DNA from: Taklimakanibacter sp050251035
GTDB taxonomy: Bacteria; Pseudomonadota; Alphaproteobacteria; Rhizobiales; Aestuariivirgaceae
Length of the DNA: 64,000 bases
Assembly: GCA_050251035.1 (NCBI GenBank)
Contig: JBFWNN010000002.1
Span: 98,905-162,904, forward strand
Direction: 5' to 3'
The notes under the pieces were generated by a model. That model did not search any database, had not been told where the DNA came from, and worked only from the letters and a program-made list of their open reading frames with translations. The translations under genes and the position numbers were made by a program. The stretch's first letter is position 1. Every line of letters starts with the position of its first letter. Below are positions 17,152 through 24,952 of this stretch, one piece after another.

Positions 17152-17239
17152 GTGCGTTTCCACGGTCCTTCCCACGCTAGCTCCCATGCCGGCGCTCCAT
17201 CATCGCCGTGAAGAGGGCAACCACATTCGGGAGTATATC

Positions 17240-18025
17240 ATGGCAGGCATCCTTGCCCTTCTCTATGGCCTCATCGCCTATGCGATCTTCTTCGGCACCT
17301 TCCTTTATGCCATAGGTTTCGTCGGCAATCTCGTCGTTCCCAAAACCATCGACAGCGGCGCCGTCGGGGCGCCCGGCGCAGCGCTCATCGTCAACCTCCT
17401 GCTGCTCGGCCTCTTCGCCGTGCAGCACAGCGTCATGGCGCGGCCCGGCTTCAAGCGCTGGTGGACGCGCCTGGTGCCGAAATCGGTCGAGCGCAGCACC
17501 TATGTGCTCCTGGCGAGCCTGGTGCTGCTCCTCCTCTATTGGCAATGGCGCCCACTGCCCGATCCCATATGGACGATCGAGAACCCGATGGCCGCGACGG
17601 TCATCACCGCGGTCTTCTGGCTCGGCTGGGCGATCCTGCTGATCAGCACTTTCCTGATCAACCATTTCGAGCTCTTCGGCCTGGCCCAGGTCTGGGCAAG
17701 GCTCAGCGGCAGGCCGCTTGCCGCGCCGGCCTTCAAGACGCCGCTCTTCTACAAATGGGTCCGTCATCCGATCTATCTCGGCTTCCTTCTCGCCTTCTGG
17801 GCGGCGCCGGTCATGAGCCAGGGGCATCTGCTGTTTGCCATCGGAACCACCGGCTACATCCTGCTCGGCATCTTCCTCGAGGAACGCGATCTCGTCGCGC
17901 ATTTCGGTGACAAATATCGCGCCTATCGTCAACAGGTGGGGATGCTTTTTCCATGGCGCAAGCGCGTTTCCGGGCGCAGCGCAGCACACATTATCCACCC
18001 CGCCCGGCGCGGAGTGAAGCATTGA
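17240..18025 (+). CDS. mddA: Methanethiol S-methyltransferase-like membrane protein
   Basis: 261 residues with about six hydrophobic segments and the isoprenylcysteine-methyltransferase/NnrU fold hallmark YKWVRHPIYLGFLLAFWAAP followed by EERDLVAHFGDKYRAYRQQV. This arrangement is close to what I recall of MddA, which methylates methanethiol with S-adenosylmethionine to dimethyl sulfide. A general NnrU-family methyltransferase remains possible. It is 10 bases upstream of the decarboxylase gene, probably co-transcribed. The C-terminal tail after FPWRKR is polar and of no recognised function. Confidence 0.72.
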   Translation: MAGILALLYGLIAYAIFFGTFLYAIGFVGNLVVPKTIDSGAVGAPGAALIVNLLLLGLFAVQHSVMARPGFKRWWTRLVPKSVERSTYVLLASLVLLLLYWQWRPLPDPIWTIENPMAATVITAVFWLGWAILLISTFLINHFELFGLAQVWARLSGRPLAAPAFKTPLFYKWVRHPIYLGFLLAFWAAPVMSQGHLLFAIGTTGYILLGIFLEERDLVAHFGDKYRAYRQQVGMLFPWRKRVSGRSAAHIIHPARRGVKH

Positions 18026-18035
18026 TGAGGCTATC

Positions 18036-19571
18036 GTGAACACCAGCATCGAACCTGTCGAAGAGACCCTCGATCCCGGCGACTGGGCCGACGTCGCGGC
18101 CCTGTCGCATCAGATGGTCGACGATGCGGTCGCCTATCTGCGCGACCTGCGCGAGCGCCCGGTATGGCAGGAGATGCCGGAGGACGTGAAGTCCTTCTTC
18201 ACGGCTCCCGTACCGCGTTCGCCCATGGCGCTCGCCCAGGTCTATAGCGAGGTGAGCGAGAAGGTGATGCCCTATCCCATGGGAAACATCCATCCGCGCT
18301 TCTGGTCCTGGTACATGGGCGCCGGTAATTTCACCGGCGCCATGGGCGACTTCCTCGCCGCCATCCAGGGCTCCAATCTGGGCGGCGGCAATCACGCCGC
18401 CGCTCTCATGGACCAGCAGGTGGTCGACTGGTGCAAGGAGCTCATGGGCTTCCCCTCATCCGCCAGCGGCACGCTGACGTCGGGCGGCTCGATGGCCAAT
18501 CTCATCGGCCTCAATGTGGCGCGCAACGTCAAAGCGGGCATCGATGTGCGCGAGCTCGGCGTCGCCGCCATGGCGAAACCGTTGCGCTTCTATGCCTCCG
18601 ACCAGATGCACAGCTGCCACCGCAAGGCGGTCGAGGCCCTGGGGCTCGGCAACCAGTCGCTGCGCCGCATTCCGACGGCCGCCGATTTCCGGATCGACCT
18701 TGCGGCGTTGCGTCTCGCCATCGCTGAGGACCGCGCCCGGGGCTTCGCGCCCGCCTGCATCATCGGCACGGCCGGAACGGTGAATACCGGCGCCATCGAC
18801 GACCTCTCGGCGCTCGCCGACCTGGCGCAGGAGGAGAGCCTGTGGTTCCACATCGACGGCTGCATCGGCGCGCTCATCGCCATGGCGCCCCGGAACGCGC
18901 ATCGCGTGCAAGGGCTGGAGCGGGCGGATTCGCTCGCCTTCGATCCGCACAAATGGCTGCACACGCCGTTCGAGGCCGGCTGCGTGCTCGTCCGTCACGC
19001 CGAAGCGCACCGTCAGACCTTCGCGGTGACGCCTGAATATCTCGAAGGCAAGCCGCGCGGCCTGGCGTCGGGCCCCTGGCTGCATGACTATGGCCTGCAG
19101 ACCTCGCGCGCCTTCCGCGCGCTCAAGATCTGGATGGCGTTCAAGGAACATGGCGTCAACACCTTCGCCCGCCTCATCGACCAGAACATCGCGCAGGCGA
19201 AGTATCTGAGCGACCGCATCGCGCGCGAGCGGCACCTGGAGCTTGCCGCGCCCACCGGCATCAACATCGTCTGCTTCCGCTACCGCCCGGCGGACATGGC
19301 GGATGCCGCGCTCGGATCCCTGAACATGGAGATCATGCTGAGACTGCAGGAACAGGGTATCGCCGCCATATCCGACACGACGCTGCGTGGCGCCTATGCC
19401 TTGCGCGTCGCGATCAACAATCACCGCACGAAGCGCCGCGATCTCGATCTCCTGGTGACGGAGGTCCTGCGCCTCGGCGCGCAGATCCGGCCGCAGGATC
19501 AGGTTCAGCGTCGGGTTGCGCGCCGAATTGCAATGCGGGGCTGCTCCCCAAAGGAAGAGCCCTTGGTCTAG
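18036..19571 (+). CDS. PLP-dependent decarboxylase, aromatic-L-amino-acid type (group II)
   Basis: 511 residues from a GTG start. PLP Lys306 lies in DPHKWLHT, with the His of MHSCHRKAVEAL stacking on the cofactor and Asp in WFHIDGCIG. The N-terminal NIHPRFWSWYMGAGN and SNLGGGNHAAALMDQQV blocks are typical of tryptophan/tyrosine/DOPA decarboxylase-like enzymes. It releases CO2 from an amino acid to give an amine. The substrate is not clear. It follows the MddA-like gene by 10 bases. The C-terminal 40 residues (RPQDQVQRRVARRI...) extend beyond the family core. Confidence 0.85.
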   Translation: MNTSIEPVEETLDPGDWADVAALSHQMVDDAVAYLRDLRERPVWQEMPEDVKSFFTAPVPRSPMALAQVYSEVSEKVMPYPMGNIHPRFWSWYMGAGNFTGAMGDFLAAIQGSNLGGGNHAAALMDQQVVDWCKELMGFPSSASGTLTSGGSMANLIGLNVARNVKAGIDVRELGVAAMAKPLRFYASDQMHSCHRKAVEALGLGNQSLRRIPTAADFRIDLAALRLAIAEDRARGFAPACIIGTAGTVNTGAIDDLSALADLAQEESLWFHIDGCIGALIAMAPRNAHRVQGLERADSLAFDPHKWLHTPFEAGCVLVRHAEAHRQTFAVTPEYLEGKPRGLASGPWLHDYGLQTSRAFRALKIWMAFKEHGVNTFARLIDQNIAQAKYLSDRIARERHLELAAPTGINIVCFRYRPADMADAALGSLNMEIMLRLQEQGIAAISDTTLRGAYALRVAINNHRTKRRDLDLLVTEVLRLGAQIRPQDQVQRRVARRIAMRGCSPKEEPLV

Positions 19572-19587
19572 TAATAATATTTATATA

Positions 19588-19616
19588 TTGACATGAGACA
19601 TAAGTCTCAATATGAC
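19588..19616 (+). promoter_or_regulatory. Promoter with TetR-type palindromic operator in its spacer
   Basis: TTGACA (19588-19593) and TATGAC (19611-19616) are separated by exactly 17 bases, a good sigma-70-type promoter. The palindrome TGAGAC-ATAA-GTCTCA (19594-19609) fills that spacer. A repressor bound here would block RNA polymerase directly. The downstream operon includes a TetR gene at 20069, so autoregulation is likely. Confidence 0.65.
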
Positions 19617-19649
19617 CATTGGGAAGATCAAATGTGAAGGACTTCCCCC

Positions 19650-20069
19650 ATGCTTTCCCCGGCGGAGATGGACCGTAAGCTCGACGAGCATTTCGGCTTC
19701 GAGGCGCGCGACGACGTGGAAGGCGTGCTCGCGACGCTGGCGCCCGATGCCGTGCATGACGTCGTCGGCTGGCCGACCGGCCCGTCCTATGGCCGCGCCG
19801 AGGCCCGGATCTTCTACGAGCGCCTCTTCGCCGATCTTTCCGAAAGCCGCGTCCACAGCCTGAAGCGGCTTTACGGCGAGAATTTCGTGGTCGACGAATC
19901 GCTCTGGAACGGCCGGGCGCATGGCCGGCCGTTCGGTCTGGAAGGGCGCGACCGGCCGCTCGAGTTCCGCCTGCTTCACATCGTCGAATTCACCGGCGAC
20001 GGCGACATCGGCCGGGAGAATGTGTGGATAGATTTCGCCGCCATAATGCGGCAATTGCCGCAGGCGTGA
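19650..20069 (+). CDS. NTF2-like/SnoaL-fold protein
   Basis: 139 residues, cytoplasmic, no signal. The length and the order of short helices followed by strands (DRKLDEHFGFEARDDVEGVL, TLAPDAVHDVVGWP, IFYERLFADLSES, FRLLHIVEFTGDGDIGREN) fit the NTF2/SnoaL cone fold, which includes isomerases and small hydrolases but also many proteins of unknown role. It begins after the TetR-type promoter and its stop overlaps the TetR gene by one base (TGATG). It may act on the effector sensed by that regulator. Function unknown. Confidence 0.65.
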   Translation: MLSPAEMDRKLDEHFGFEARDDVEGVLATLAPDAVHDVVGWPTGPSYGRAEARIFYERLFADLSESRVHSLKRLYGENFVVDESLWNGRAHGRPFGLEGRDRPLEFRLLHIVEFTGDGDIGRENVWIDFAAIMRQLPQA

Positions 20070-20692
20070 TGCCGATGGACGGCGAAAGCTCAGGTCGCGC
20101 CAATCAGCGGCGGCGGACGCGCAAGGATCTGCTGCGGGCCGCGGCGCGCCTCATGAAGCAGGGAAAGACTCCGGGCTTCGAAGAGATCGCCGACGAGGCC
20201 ATGGTGTCGCGCGCCACCGCCTATCGCTATTTCCCCGGCGTCGAGGCGCTGCTCGTCGAGGCTTCGCTCGACATCGCCGTGCCGGATGCCGAGGCGCTGT
20301 TCCGCCATACCTCGTCACCCGATCCGGTCGAGCGGCTCAACATCGTCGAAACGATGTTCCACGACATGATCGTCGCCAATGAGCCTTCGCTTCGCATGAT
20401 GCTGGTGCATTCGCTGCAACGGATCATCAAGGGCGGCGAGGAGAGCGACATCCCGCCGCGCCAGAATCGTCGCAGTCCCCTGATCGAAGCGGCGCTCAGG
20501 CCCGGACGGAGCGAATTCGATCCCGCCGCCCTCAAGCTCCTGCCCAAGGCGCTGGCGCTCGTCATCGGGACCGAAGGGTTCGTCGTGTGCAAGGACGTCC
20601 TGCAGACCAGCGATGCGGAAGCGCGCAAGGTCAAGCAATGGGCCATCCGGGCGCTGGTGGACGCCGCCAGGACGCCGCGGCGAAAGACTTGA
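20069..20692 (+). CDS. TetR/AcrR-family transcriptional regulator
   Basis: 207 residues. The N-terminal helix-turn-helix includes RRTRKDLLRAAARLM, FEEIADEAMVSRATAYRYF and PGVEALLVEA, the classical TetR pattern. The rest is an all-helical ligand domain. It overlaps the NTF2-like gene by TGATG and the palindromic promoter at 19588-19616 is the natural autoregulatory site. The mono-haem cytochrome c gene starts 25 bases downstream. Confidence 0.9.
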   Translation: MPMDGESSGRANQRRRTRKDLLRAAARLMKQGKTPGFEEIADEAMVSRATAYRYFPGVEALLVEASLDIAVPDAEALFRHTSSPDPVERLNIVETMFHDMIVANEPSLRMMLVHSLQRIIKGGEESDIPPRQNRRSPLIEAALRPGRSEFDPAALKLLPKALALVIGTEGFVVCKDVLQTSDAEARKVKQWAIRALVDAARTPRRKT

Positions 20693-20717
20693 ACGCAATC
20701 ACCTGAACGGAGCGATC

Positions 20718-21212
20718 ATGCGAAAATCACTGCTTGCCGTTGCGAGCCTCTTGGCTTTTGTCTGTGGCGATGCCGCGTTCGCGGCGGACGACCCGCTCAG
20801 CCGCGGCGAATATCTCGCCACCATCATGGATTGCGCCGGATGCCATACGACCGGGGTGTTTTTCGGCAAGCCCGATCCCGAACGCTACCTCGCCGGCTCG
20901 GAAGTGGGCTTCCAGGTTCCAGGCCTCGGTATCTTCTATCCGCCCAATCTGACGCCCGATCGCGAGACCGGGATCGGCTCCTGGAGCGCCGACGACATCG
21001 TCAAGGCGGTGCGCACCGGCGAGCGTCCCGATGGGCGTATCCTCGCGCCGGTGATGCCTTATGGCCATTATGGCAAGCTGACCGACGCCGATGCCCAGGC
21101 GCTCGCTTTCTATCTCAAGAGCCTGAAGCCCGTGCGGCACCAGGTTCCGGCCATCACCGGCGATACGGAAAAGCCCACGGCGCCTTATCTGACGATCGTC
21201 ATTCCCAAATAG
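20718..21212 (+). CDS. Secreted mono-haem cytochrome c
   Basis: 164 residues with a signal peptide (cleavage at AFAADD). One haem site, CAGCH, lies in IMDCAGCHTTG, and a methionine ligand candidate is in LAPVMPYGHY. The arrangement NLTPDRETGIGSWSADDIVKAV and YLKSLKPVRHQVP is typical of the cytochromes that serve alcohol/aldehyde or isoquinoline-type dehydrogenases. It may carry electrons for the molybdenum enzyme at 21959-24614, although it sits behind the TetR gene. Converges with the cytochrome at 21280-21669. Confidence 0.85.
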   Translation: MRKSLLAVASLLAFVCGDAAFAADDPLSRGEYLATIMDCAGCHTTGVFFGKPDPERYLAGSEVGFQVPGLGIFYPPNLTPDRETGIGSWSADDIVKAVRTGERPDGRILAPVMPYGHYGKLTDADAQALAFYLKSLKPVRHQVPAITGDTEKPTAPYLTIVIPK

Positions 21213-21279
21213 GCCGTCCAGCAAGGACTCGCATGCCAGCGCACGCTTTCTCGCTGCCCGCTCTTCCTTCGCGCCTATG

Positions 21280-21669
21280 CTAATCGGCGGCAGCCGGCAG
21301 CGATTTCAGATAAGCGATGATCGATTTGCGCTGGCCCTCATTGGGCACGCCGATCATCATCGTCGTCCCGGGCACCGCCTTGCGCGGATTGGCGAGGAAG
21401 CTATCGAGCGTCGTCTCGTCCCAGACGATCTGGGCATTCTGCAATGCACGGGAATAACGTGCGCCCTCCACGCTGCCGGCGCGGCGGCCGATGATCCGAT
21501 CGAGATGCGGCCCGGCCTTGTTCTGCCCGGCCGCAAGCGCGTGACAGGCCGCGCAGCGCTGACGGAATTGACGCTCACCGTCGCTTGTCTCCTGCGCGGC
21601 CACCGTGGCGTTCTCGCCAACCATGACGGCAAGGATGAAAGCGAACGCCGCGGCCGATCTCTGACTCAT
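21280..21669 (-). CDS. Class I cytochrome c (c2/c550-like)
   Basis: 129 residues with a signal peptide (cleavage near VAAQ). Haem site CAACH in FRQRCAACHALAAGQ, GPHLDRIIGRRAGS in the middle, and a methionine ligand in PGTTMMIGV. This is the small, soluble electron-carrier type. It is divergent from the large operon that begins at 21959 and could take electrons from the Sox/Fcc or molybdenum enzymes encoded there. Confidence 0.88.
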   Translation of the reverse strand: MSQRSAAAFAFILAVMVGENATVAAQETSDGERQFRQRCAACHALAAGQNKAGPHLDRIIGRRAGSVEGARYSRALQNAQIVWDETTLDSFLANPRKAVPGTTMMIGVPNEGQRKSIIAYLKSLPAAAD

Positions 21670-21901
21670 TCAACATCTCCGATAAATTCGATCAACAATT
21701 CTCTCCCGCCATGCAAGCAGGCTCGCATGCGCAAGCGCGTCCCGGTCCGTAAGTAGACGGGCGCCGACGGCGGACTTAGGGCACGCCGACTGAAAATTGT
21801 ATCAAGCTGTGTCAGCCGGCCCATTGGCGACAAGCCGAGACAAATTGGGGCCGCGCTGGCCAAGATTCCGCGACAGGTCGTTCCTAGCTTCAAGCCCTCA
21901 G

Positions 21902-21917
21902 CGCAAGCGTGCTTGCG
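21902..21917. promoter_or_regulatory. Palindrome upstream of the molybdo-Fcc-Sox operon
   Basis: CGCAAGC-GT-GCTTGCG is a perfect 7-base inverted repeat with a two-base centre, 41 bases before the first start codon. The remaining 280 bases of the divergent gap contain no gene I can support. It may be a repressor site; no regulator for it is identified. Confidence 0.35.
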
Positions 21918-21958
21918 TCACCGTCCGGCTTGGCACCCATCATCTCAGGAGACCCCGA

Positions 21959-22429
21959 ATGGCCCGACTCACCATCAATGGCACCATCCGCGACATCGAC
22001 GTCGATCCCGACACGCCGCTCCTCTGGGTCCTGCGCGAGCAGGCCGGACTCACCGGCACGAAATATGGCTGCGGCATCGCGCAATGCGGCTCCTGCACCG
22101 TGCATATCGACGGCGTGGCGACGCGCTCCTGCGCGACGCCCGTGAGCGCGGTCGCGCCGGAGCAGAAGATCGTGACCATCGAAGGACTCTCGCCCGACGG
22201 ATCGCATCCGGTGCAGAAGGCCTGGGCGACCCTCGATGTGCCGCAATGCGGCTATTGCCAGACCGGCATGATCATGGCTGCGGCATCGCTCATCGCCCAG
22301 AACTCCAATCCCAGCGACGCCGACATCGATGCCGAGATGACCAACATCTGCCGATGCGGCACCTACAACCGCGTGCGCGCTGCGATCAAGCTCGCCGCGT
22401 CCGGCACCACGCCTGCGACCAACGGCTGA
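21959..22429 (+). CDS. [2Fe-2S] subunit of a xanthine-dehydrogenase-family hydroxylase (IorA-like)
   Basis: 156 residues. The plant-type [2Fe-2S] motif is YGCGIAQCGSC and the second cluster motif is PQCGYCQTGM with NICRCGTY. The size and two-cluster layout match the small subunit of isoquinoline 1-oxidoreductase and of periplasmic aldehyde oxidoreductases. It passes electrons from the molybdenum site to cytochromes c. The large subunit starts 13 bases downstream. No signal peptide of its own, so it should be exported with the Tat-signal-bearing large subunit. Confidence 0.92.
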   Translation: MARLTINGTIRDIDVDPDTPLLWVLREQAGLTGTKYGCGIAQCGSCTVHIDGVATRSCATPVSAVAPEQKIVTIEGLSPDGSHPVQKAWATLDVPQCGYCQTGMIMAAASLIAQNSNPSDADIDAEMTNICRCGTYNRVRAAIKLAASGTTPATNG

Positions 22430-22442
22430 GGAGGAGACGCAT

Positions 22443-24614
22443 ATGAACATGATCGCAACCGTTTCGCGGCGCCGTTTCATCGTCGGCTCCGTCGCCGCCA
22501 TGGGCGGACTGGCTCTCGGCTTTCACGTGCCCTTGCCCCAATCGGCACGCGCGGCCGCGCCCGTTGTCCCTGAGATCAATGCCTGGGTGGTCATCCGGCC
22601 GGACGACACGGTGATCATCCGCATCGCGCGCTCGGAGATGGGCCAGGGAACGCTGACCGGCCTCGCCCAGCTCGTGGCCGAGGAGCTCGAATGCGACTGG
22701 TCGAAGGTCACCACCGAATATCCGACCCCCGGCGCCAATCTGGCGCGCGAGCGCATCTGGGGCAGCTTCTCGACCGGCGGCAGCCGCGGCATCCGCGAGT
22801 CGCATGACTATGTGCGCCAGGGCGGCGCCGCGGCGCGCATGATGCTGATCCAGGCCGCCGCGGCCGAATGGAGCGCCCCGGCCGCGGAATGCGCGGTCAG
22901 CAAAGGCGTCATCACCCATCGGGCCAGTGGCCGCAGCACGACCTATGGCAAGGTCGCCGAAGCCGCGGCGAAACTGACGCCTCCCACCGATGTCCGCCTC
23001 AAGGACCCGAAGGACTGGACCATCGCCGGCAAGCCGCTGCCGCGACTCGACACGGCCGACAAGCTCACCGGCAAGCAGATCTATGGCATCGACCTCACTC
23101 AGCCCAACATGGTGAATGCCGCGATCAAGGCCTGTCCGGTCTTCGGCGGCAAGGTCAGGAGCTTCGATGCGGCGGCGGTCACCGGCATGCCCGGCGTGCG
23201 CAAGGTGCTCCAGGTCGACGAGACCGCCGTCGCCGTCGTCGCCGACACCTGGTGGCGCGCCAAGACGGCGCTCGATGCGCTGCCGGTCGTCTGGGACGAA
23301 GGACCCAACAAGGACCTCACCAGCGCCGGGATCGCCGAGATGCTGGCGGAAGGACTGGAGGCCGGCGAGGCTTTCGTCGGCAATGCGAATGGCGATGCGC
23401 GGACGGCGCTCGCGGGGCCGGGCAAGAAAGTGACGGCGGTCTATGCCTTCCCCTATCAGAACCACGCCACCATGGAGCCGATGAATGCGACGGCGCTCTA
23501 CACGCCGGAGCGCTGCGAGGTGTGGGTGCCGACGCAGAACGGCGAAGGCAGCCTGGCGGCGGCGGCGGAAGCGGCGGGCCTGCCGCCGCAACAATGCGAC
23601 GTCCACAAGATCCATCTGGGCGGCGGCTTCGGCCGGCGCGGCGCCTTCCAGGATTATGTGCGCCAGGCCGTGCTGATCGCCAAGGAGATGCCGGGCATAC
23701 CGGTCAAGCTCATCTGGTCGCGTGAGGAGGACATGCTGCATGGCGCCTATCATCCGACGACGCAATGCAAGCTCACCGGGGTCCTCGATGCGGACGGCAA
23801 TCTGACGGCGCTGCATATGCGCCTGTCGGGCCAGTCGATCCTCGCATCCGTCAGGCCCGACGGCATGCAGAGCGGCAAGGACCCGGTCGTCTTCCAGGGG
23901 CTCAACGCTTCGGGCCCCGAGAACGAATTCGGCTATTCGGTCGCCCATCTCCTGATCGACCACGCGATGCGCAACCCGCCGGTACCGCCGGGCTTCTGGC
24001 GCGGCGTCAATCTCAATCAGAACGCCATCTATGTCGAATGCTTCATGGACGAGCTCGCTCATGCGGCAGGACAGGATCCGCTCGCCTTCCGGCGCAAGCT
24101 CATGGCGCGGCATCCGAAGCATCTCGCCGTTCTCGAGGCGGCAGCCCTGGGTATCGGCTGGGACAAGCCGCCGGCGCAGGGCCGGCATCGCGGCCTCGCC
24201 CAGATCATGGGCTTCGGCAGCTATGTCGCCGCGGCGGCGGAGGTCTCGGTGAACGACGGCCAGCTCAAGATCCACCGCATCGTGGCGGCCACCGATCCGG
24301 GGCATGTGGTCAATCCGGCGCAGGTGGAGCGGCAGGTCGAAGGCTCCTTCGTCTATGGCCTCTCCGCCGCGCTCTATGGCGAATGTGTCGTCGCCCAGGG
24401 ACGCATGGAGCAGGAGAACTTCGACACTTATGAAGTGATGCGCATGGCCGAGATGCCCGAGGTCGAGACGATCATTATGCCCTCGGGCGGCTTCTGGGGC
24501 GGGGTGGGCGAGCCCACCATCGCGGTCGCGGCGCCGGCCGTGCTCAATGCGGTCTTCGCCGCCACCGGCAAGCGCATCCGCATGCTGCCGCTCAAGAACC
24601 ACAGCCTCGCCTGA
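22443..24614 (+). CDS. Molybdopterin-binding large subunit, IorB-like hydroxylase/aldehyde dehydrogenase
   Basis: 723 residues with a Tat signal (VSRRRFIVGSVAAMGG). Molybdenum-cofactor motifs of the family are present: FPYQNHATMEPMNA, GGGFGRRGAFQDYV (about 393) and VGEPTIAVAAPAVLNA with the catalytic Glu near 690. The domain duplication typical of IorB is visible (two aldehyde-oxidase-like halves). It should hydroxylate an N-heterocycle or oxidise an aldehyde in the periplasm. It is followed 11 bases later by a cytochrome c, and the Sox/Fcc genes continue the same operon. Substrate unknown. Confidence 0.88.
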   Translation: MNMIATVSRRRFIVGSVAAMGGLALGFHVPLPQSARAAAPVVPEINAWVVIRPDDTVIIRIARSEMGQGTLTGLAQLVAEELECDWSKVTTEYPTPGANLARERIWGSFSTGGSRGIRESHDYVRQGGAAARMMLIQAAAAEWSAPAAECAVSKGVITHRASGRSTTYGKVAEAAAKLTPPTDVRLKDPKDWTIAGKPLPRLDTADKLTGKQIYGIDLTQPNMVNAAIKACPVFGGKVRSFDAAAVTGMPGVRKVLQVDETAVAVVADTWWRAKTALDALPVVWDEGPNKDLTSAGIAEMLAEGLEAGEAFVGNANGDARTALAGPGKKVTAVYAFPYQNHATMEPMNATALYTPERCEVWVPTQNGEGSLAAAAEAAGLPPQQCDVHKIHLGGGFGRRGAFQDYVRQAVLIAKEMPGIPVKLIWSREEDMLHGAYHPTTQCKLTGVLDADGNLTALHMRLSGQSILASVRPDGMQSGKDPVVFQGLNASGPENEFGYSVAHLLIDHAMRNPPVPPGFWRGVNLNQNAIYVECFMDELAHAAGQDPLAFRRKLMARHPKHLAVLEAAALGIGWDKPPAQGRHRGLAQIMGFGSYVAAAAEVSVNDGQLKIHRIVAATDPGHVVNPAQVERQVEGSFVYGLSAALYGECVVAQGRMEQENFDTYEVMRMAEMPEVETIIMPSGGFWGGVGEPTIAVAAPAVLNAVFAATGKRIRMLPLKNHSLA

Positions 24615-24625
24615 GGCGTGACCAC

Positions 24626-24952
24626 ATGCCAGGTCGCAACAGCGCAAGATCCCCCGCCGGGCAGACCATGCTCGTGCTCCTTGCGCTGCTGGCGGGCCCG
24701 GGACAGGCGGCCGCACAGACCTCCGCTGCCGCCTGTTCCGGTTGCCATGCGCCGCGATCGGACGGGCCGATCCCGAGTCTCGCGGGACGGCCCGCGGCGG
24801 AGATTGTCGCCGCGATGGCCGCCTTTCGCTCAGGCGAGCGCGCCGCGACGGTGATGGACCGCATCGCAAAAGGGTATTCCGATGAAGAGATCCGCGTCAT
24901 CGCCGACTGGTATGAAGCGCATCAGGGGTCCGAGCCGCAGGGCGATCCTTGA
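24626..24952 (+). CDS. fccA: Small cytochrome c, FccA-like subunit
   Basis: 108 residues with an N-terminal signal region (LVLLALLAGPGQAAAQ). Haem site CSGCH at 37-41 and the distal YSDEEIRVIADWYEAH, as in the short mono-haem cytochromes paired with flavocytochrome c sulfide dehydrogenase flavoproteins. The next gene is that flavoprotein and overlaps this one by about 40 bases, so they are coupled. The role is to accept electrons from the flavin subunit. Confidence 0.82.
   Translation: MPGRNSARSPAGQTMLVLLALLAGPGQAAAQTSAAACSGCHAPRSDGPIPSLAGRPAAEIVAAMAAFRSGERAATVMDRIAKGYSDEEIRVIADWYEAHQGSEPQGDP

Noticed and set aside
22386..24869. An 827-codon minus-strand frame opposite the molybdenum subunit
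   Set aside because: The plus strand encodes conserved Moco motifs and a Tat signal; the minus frame has low-complexity shadow composition.
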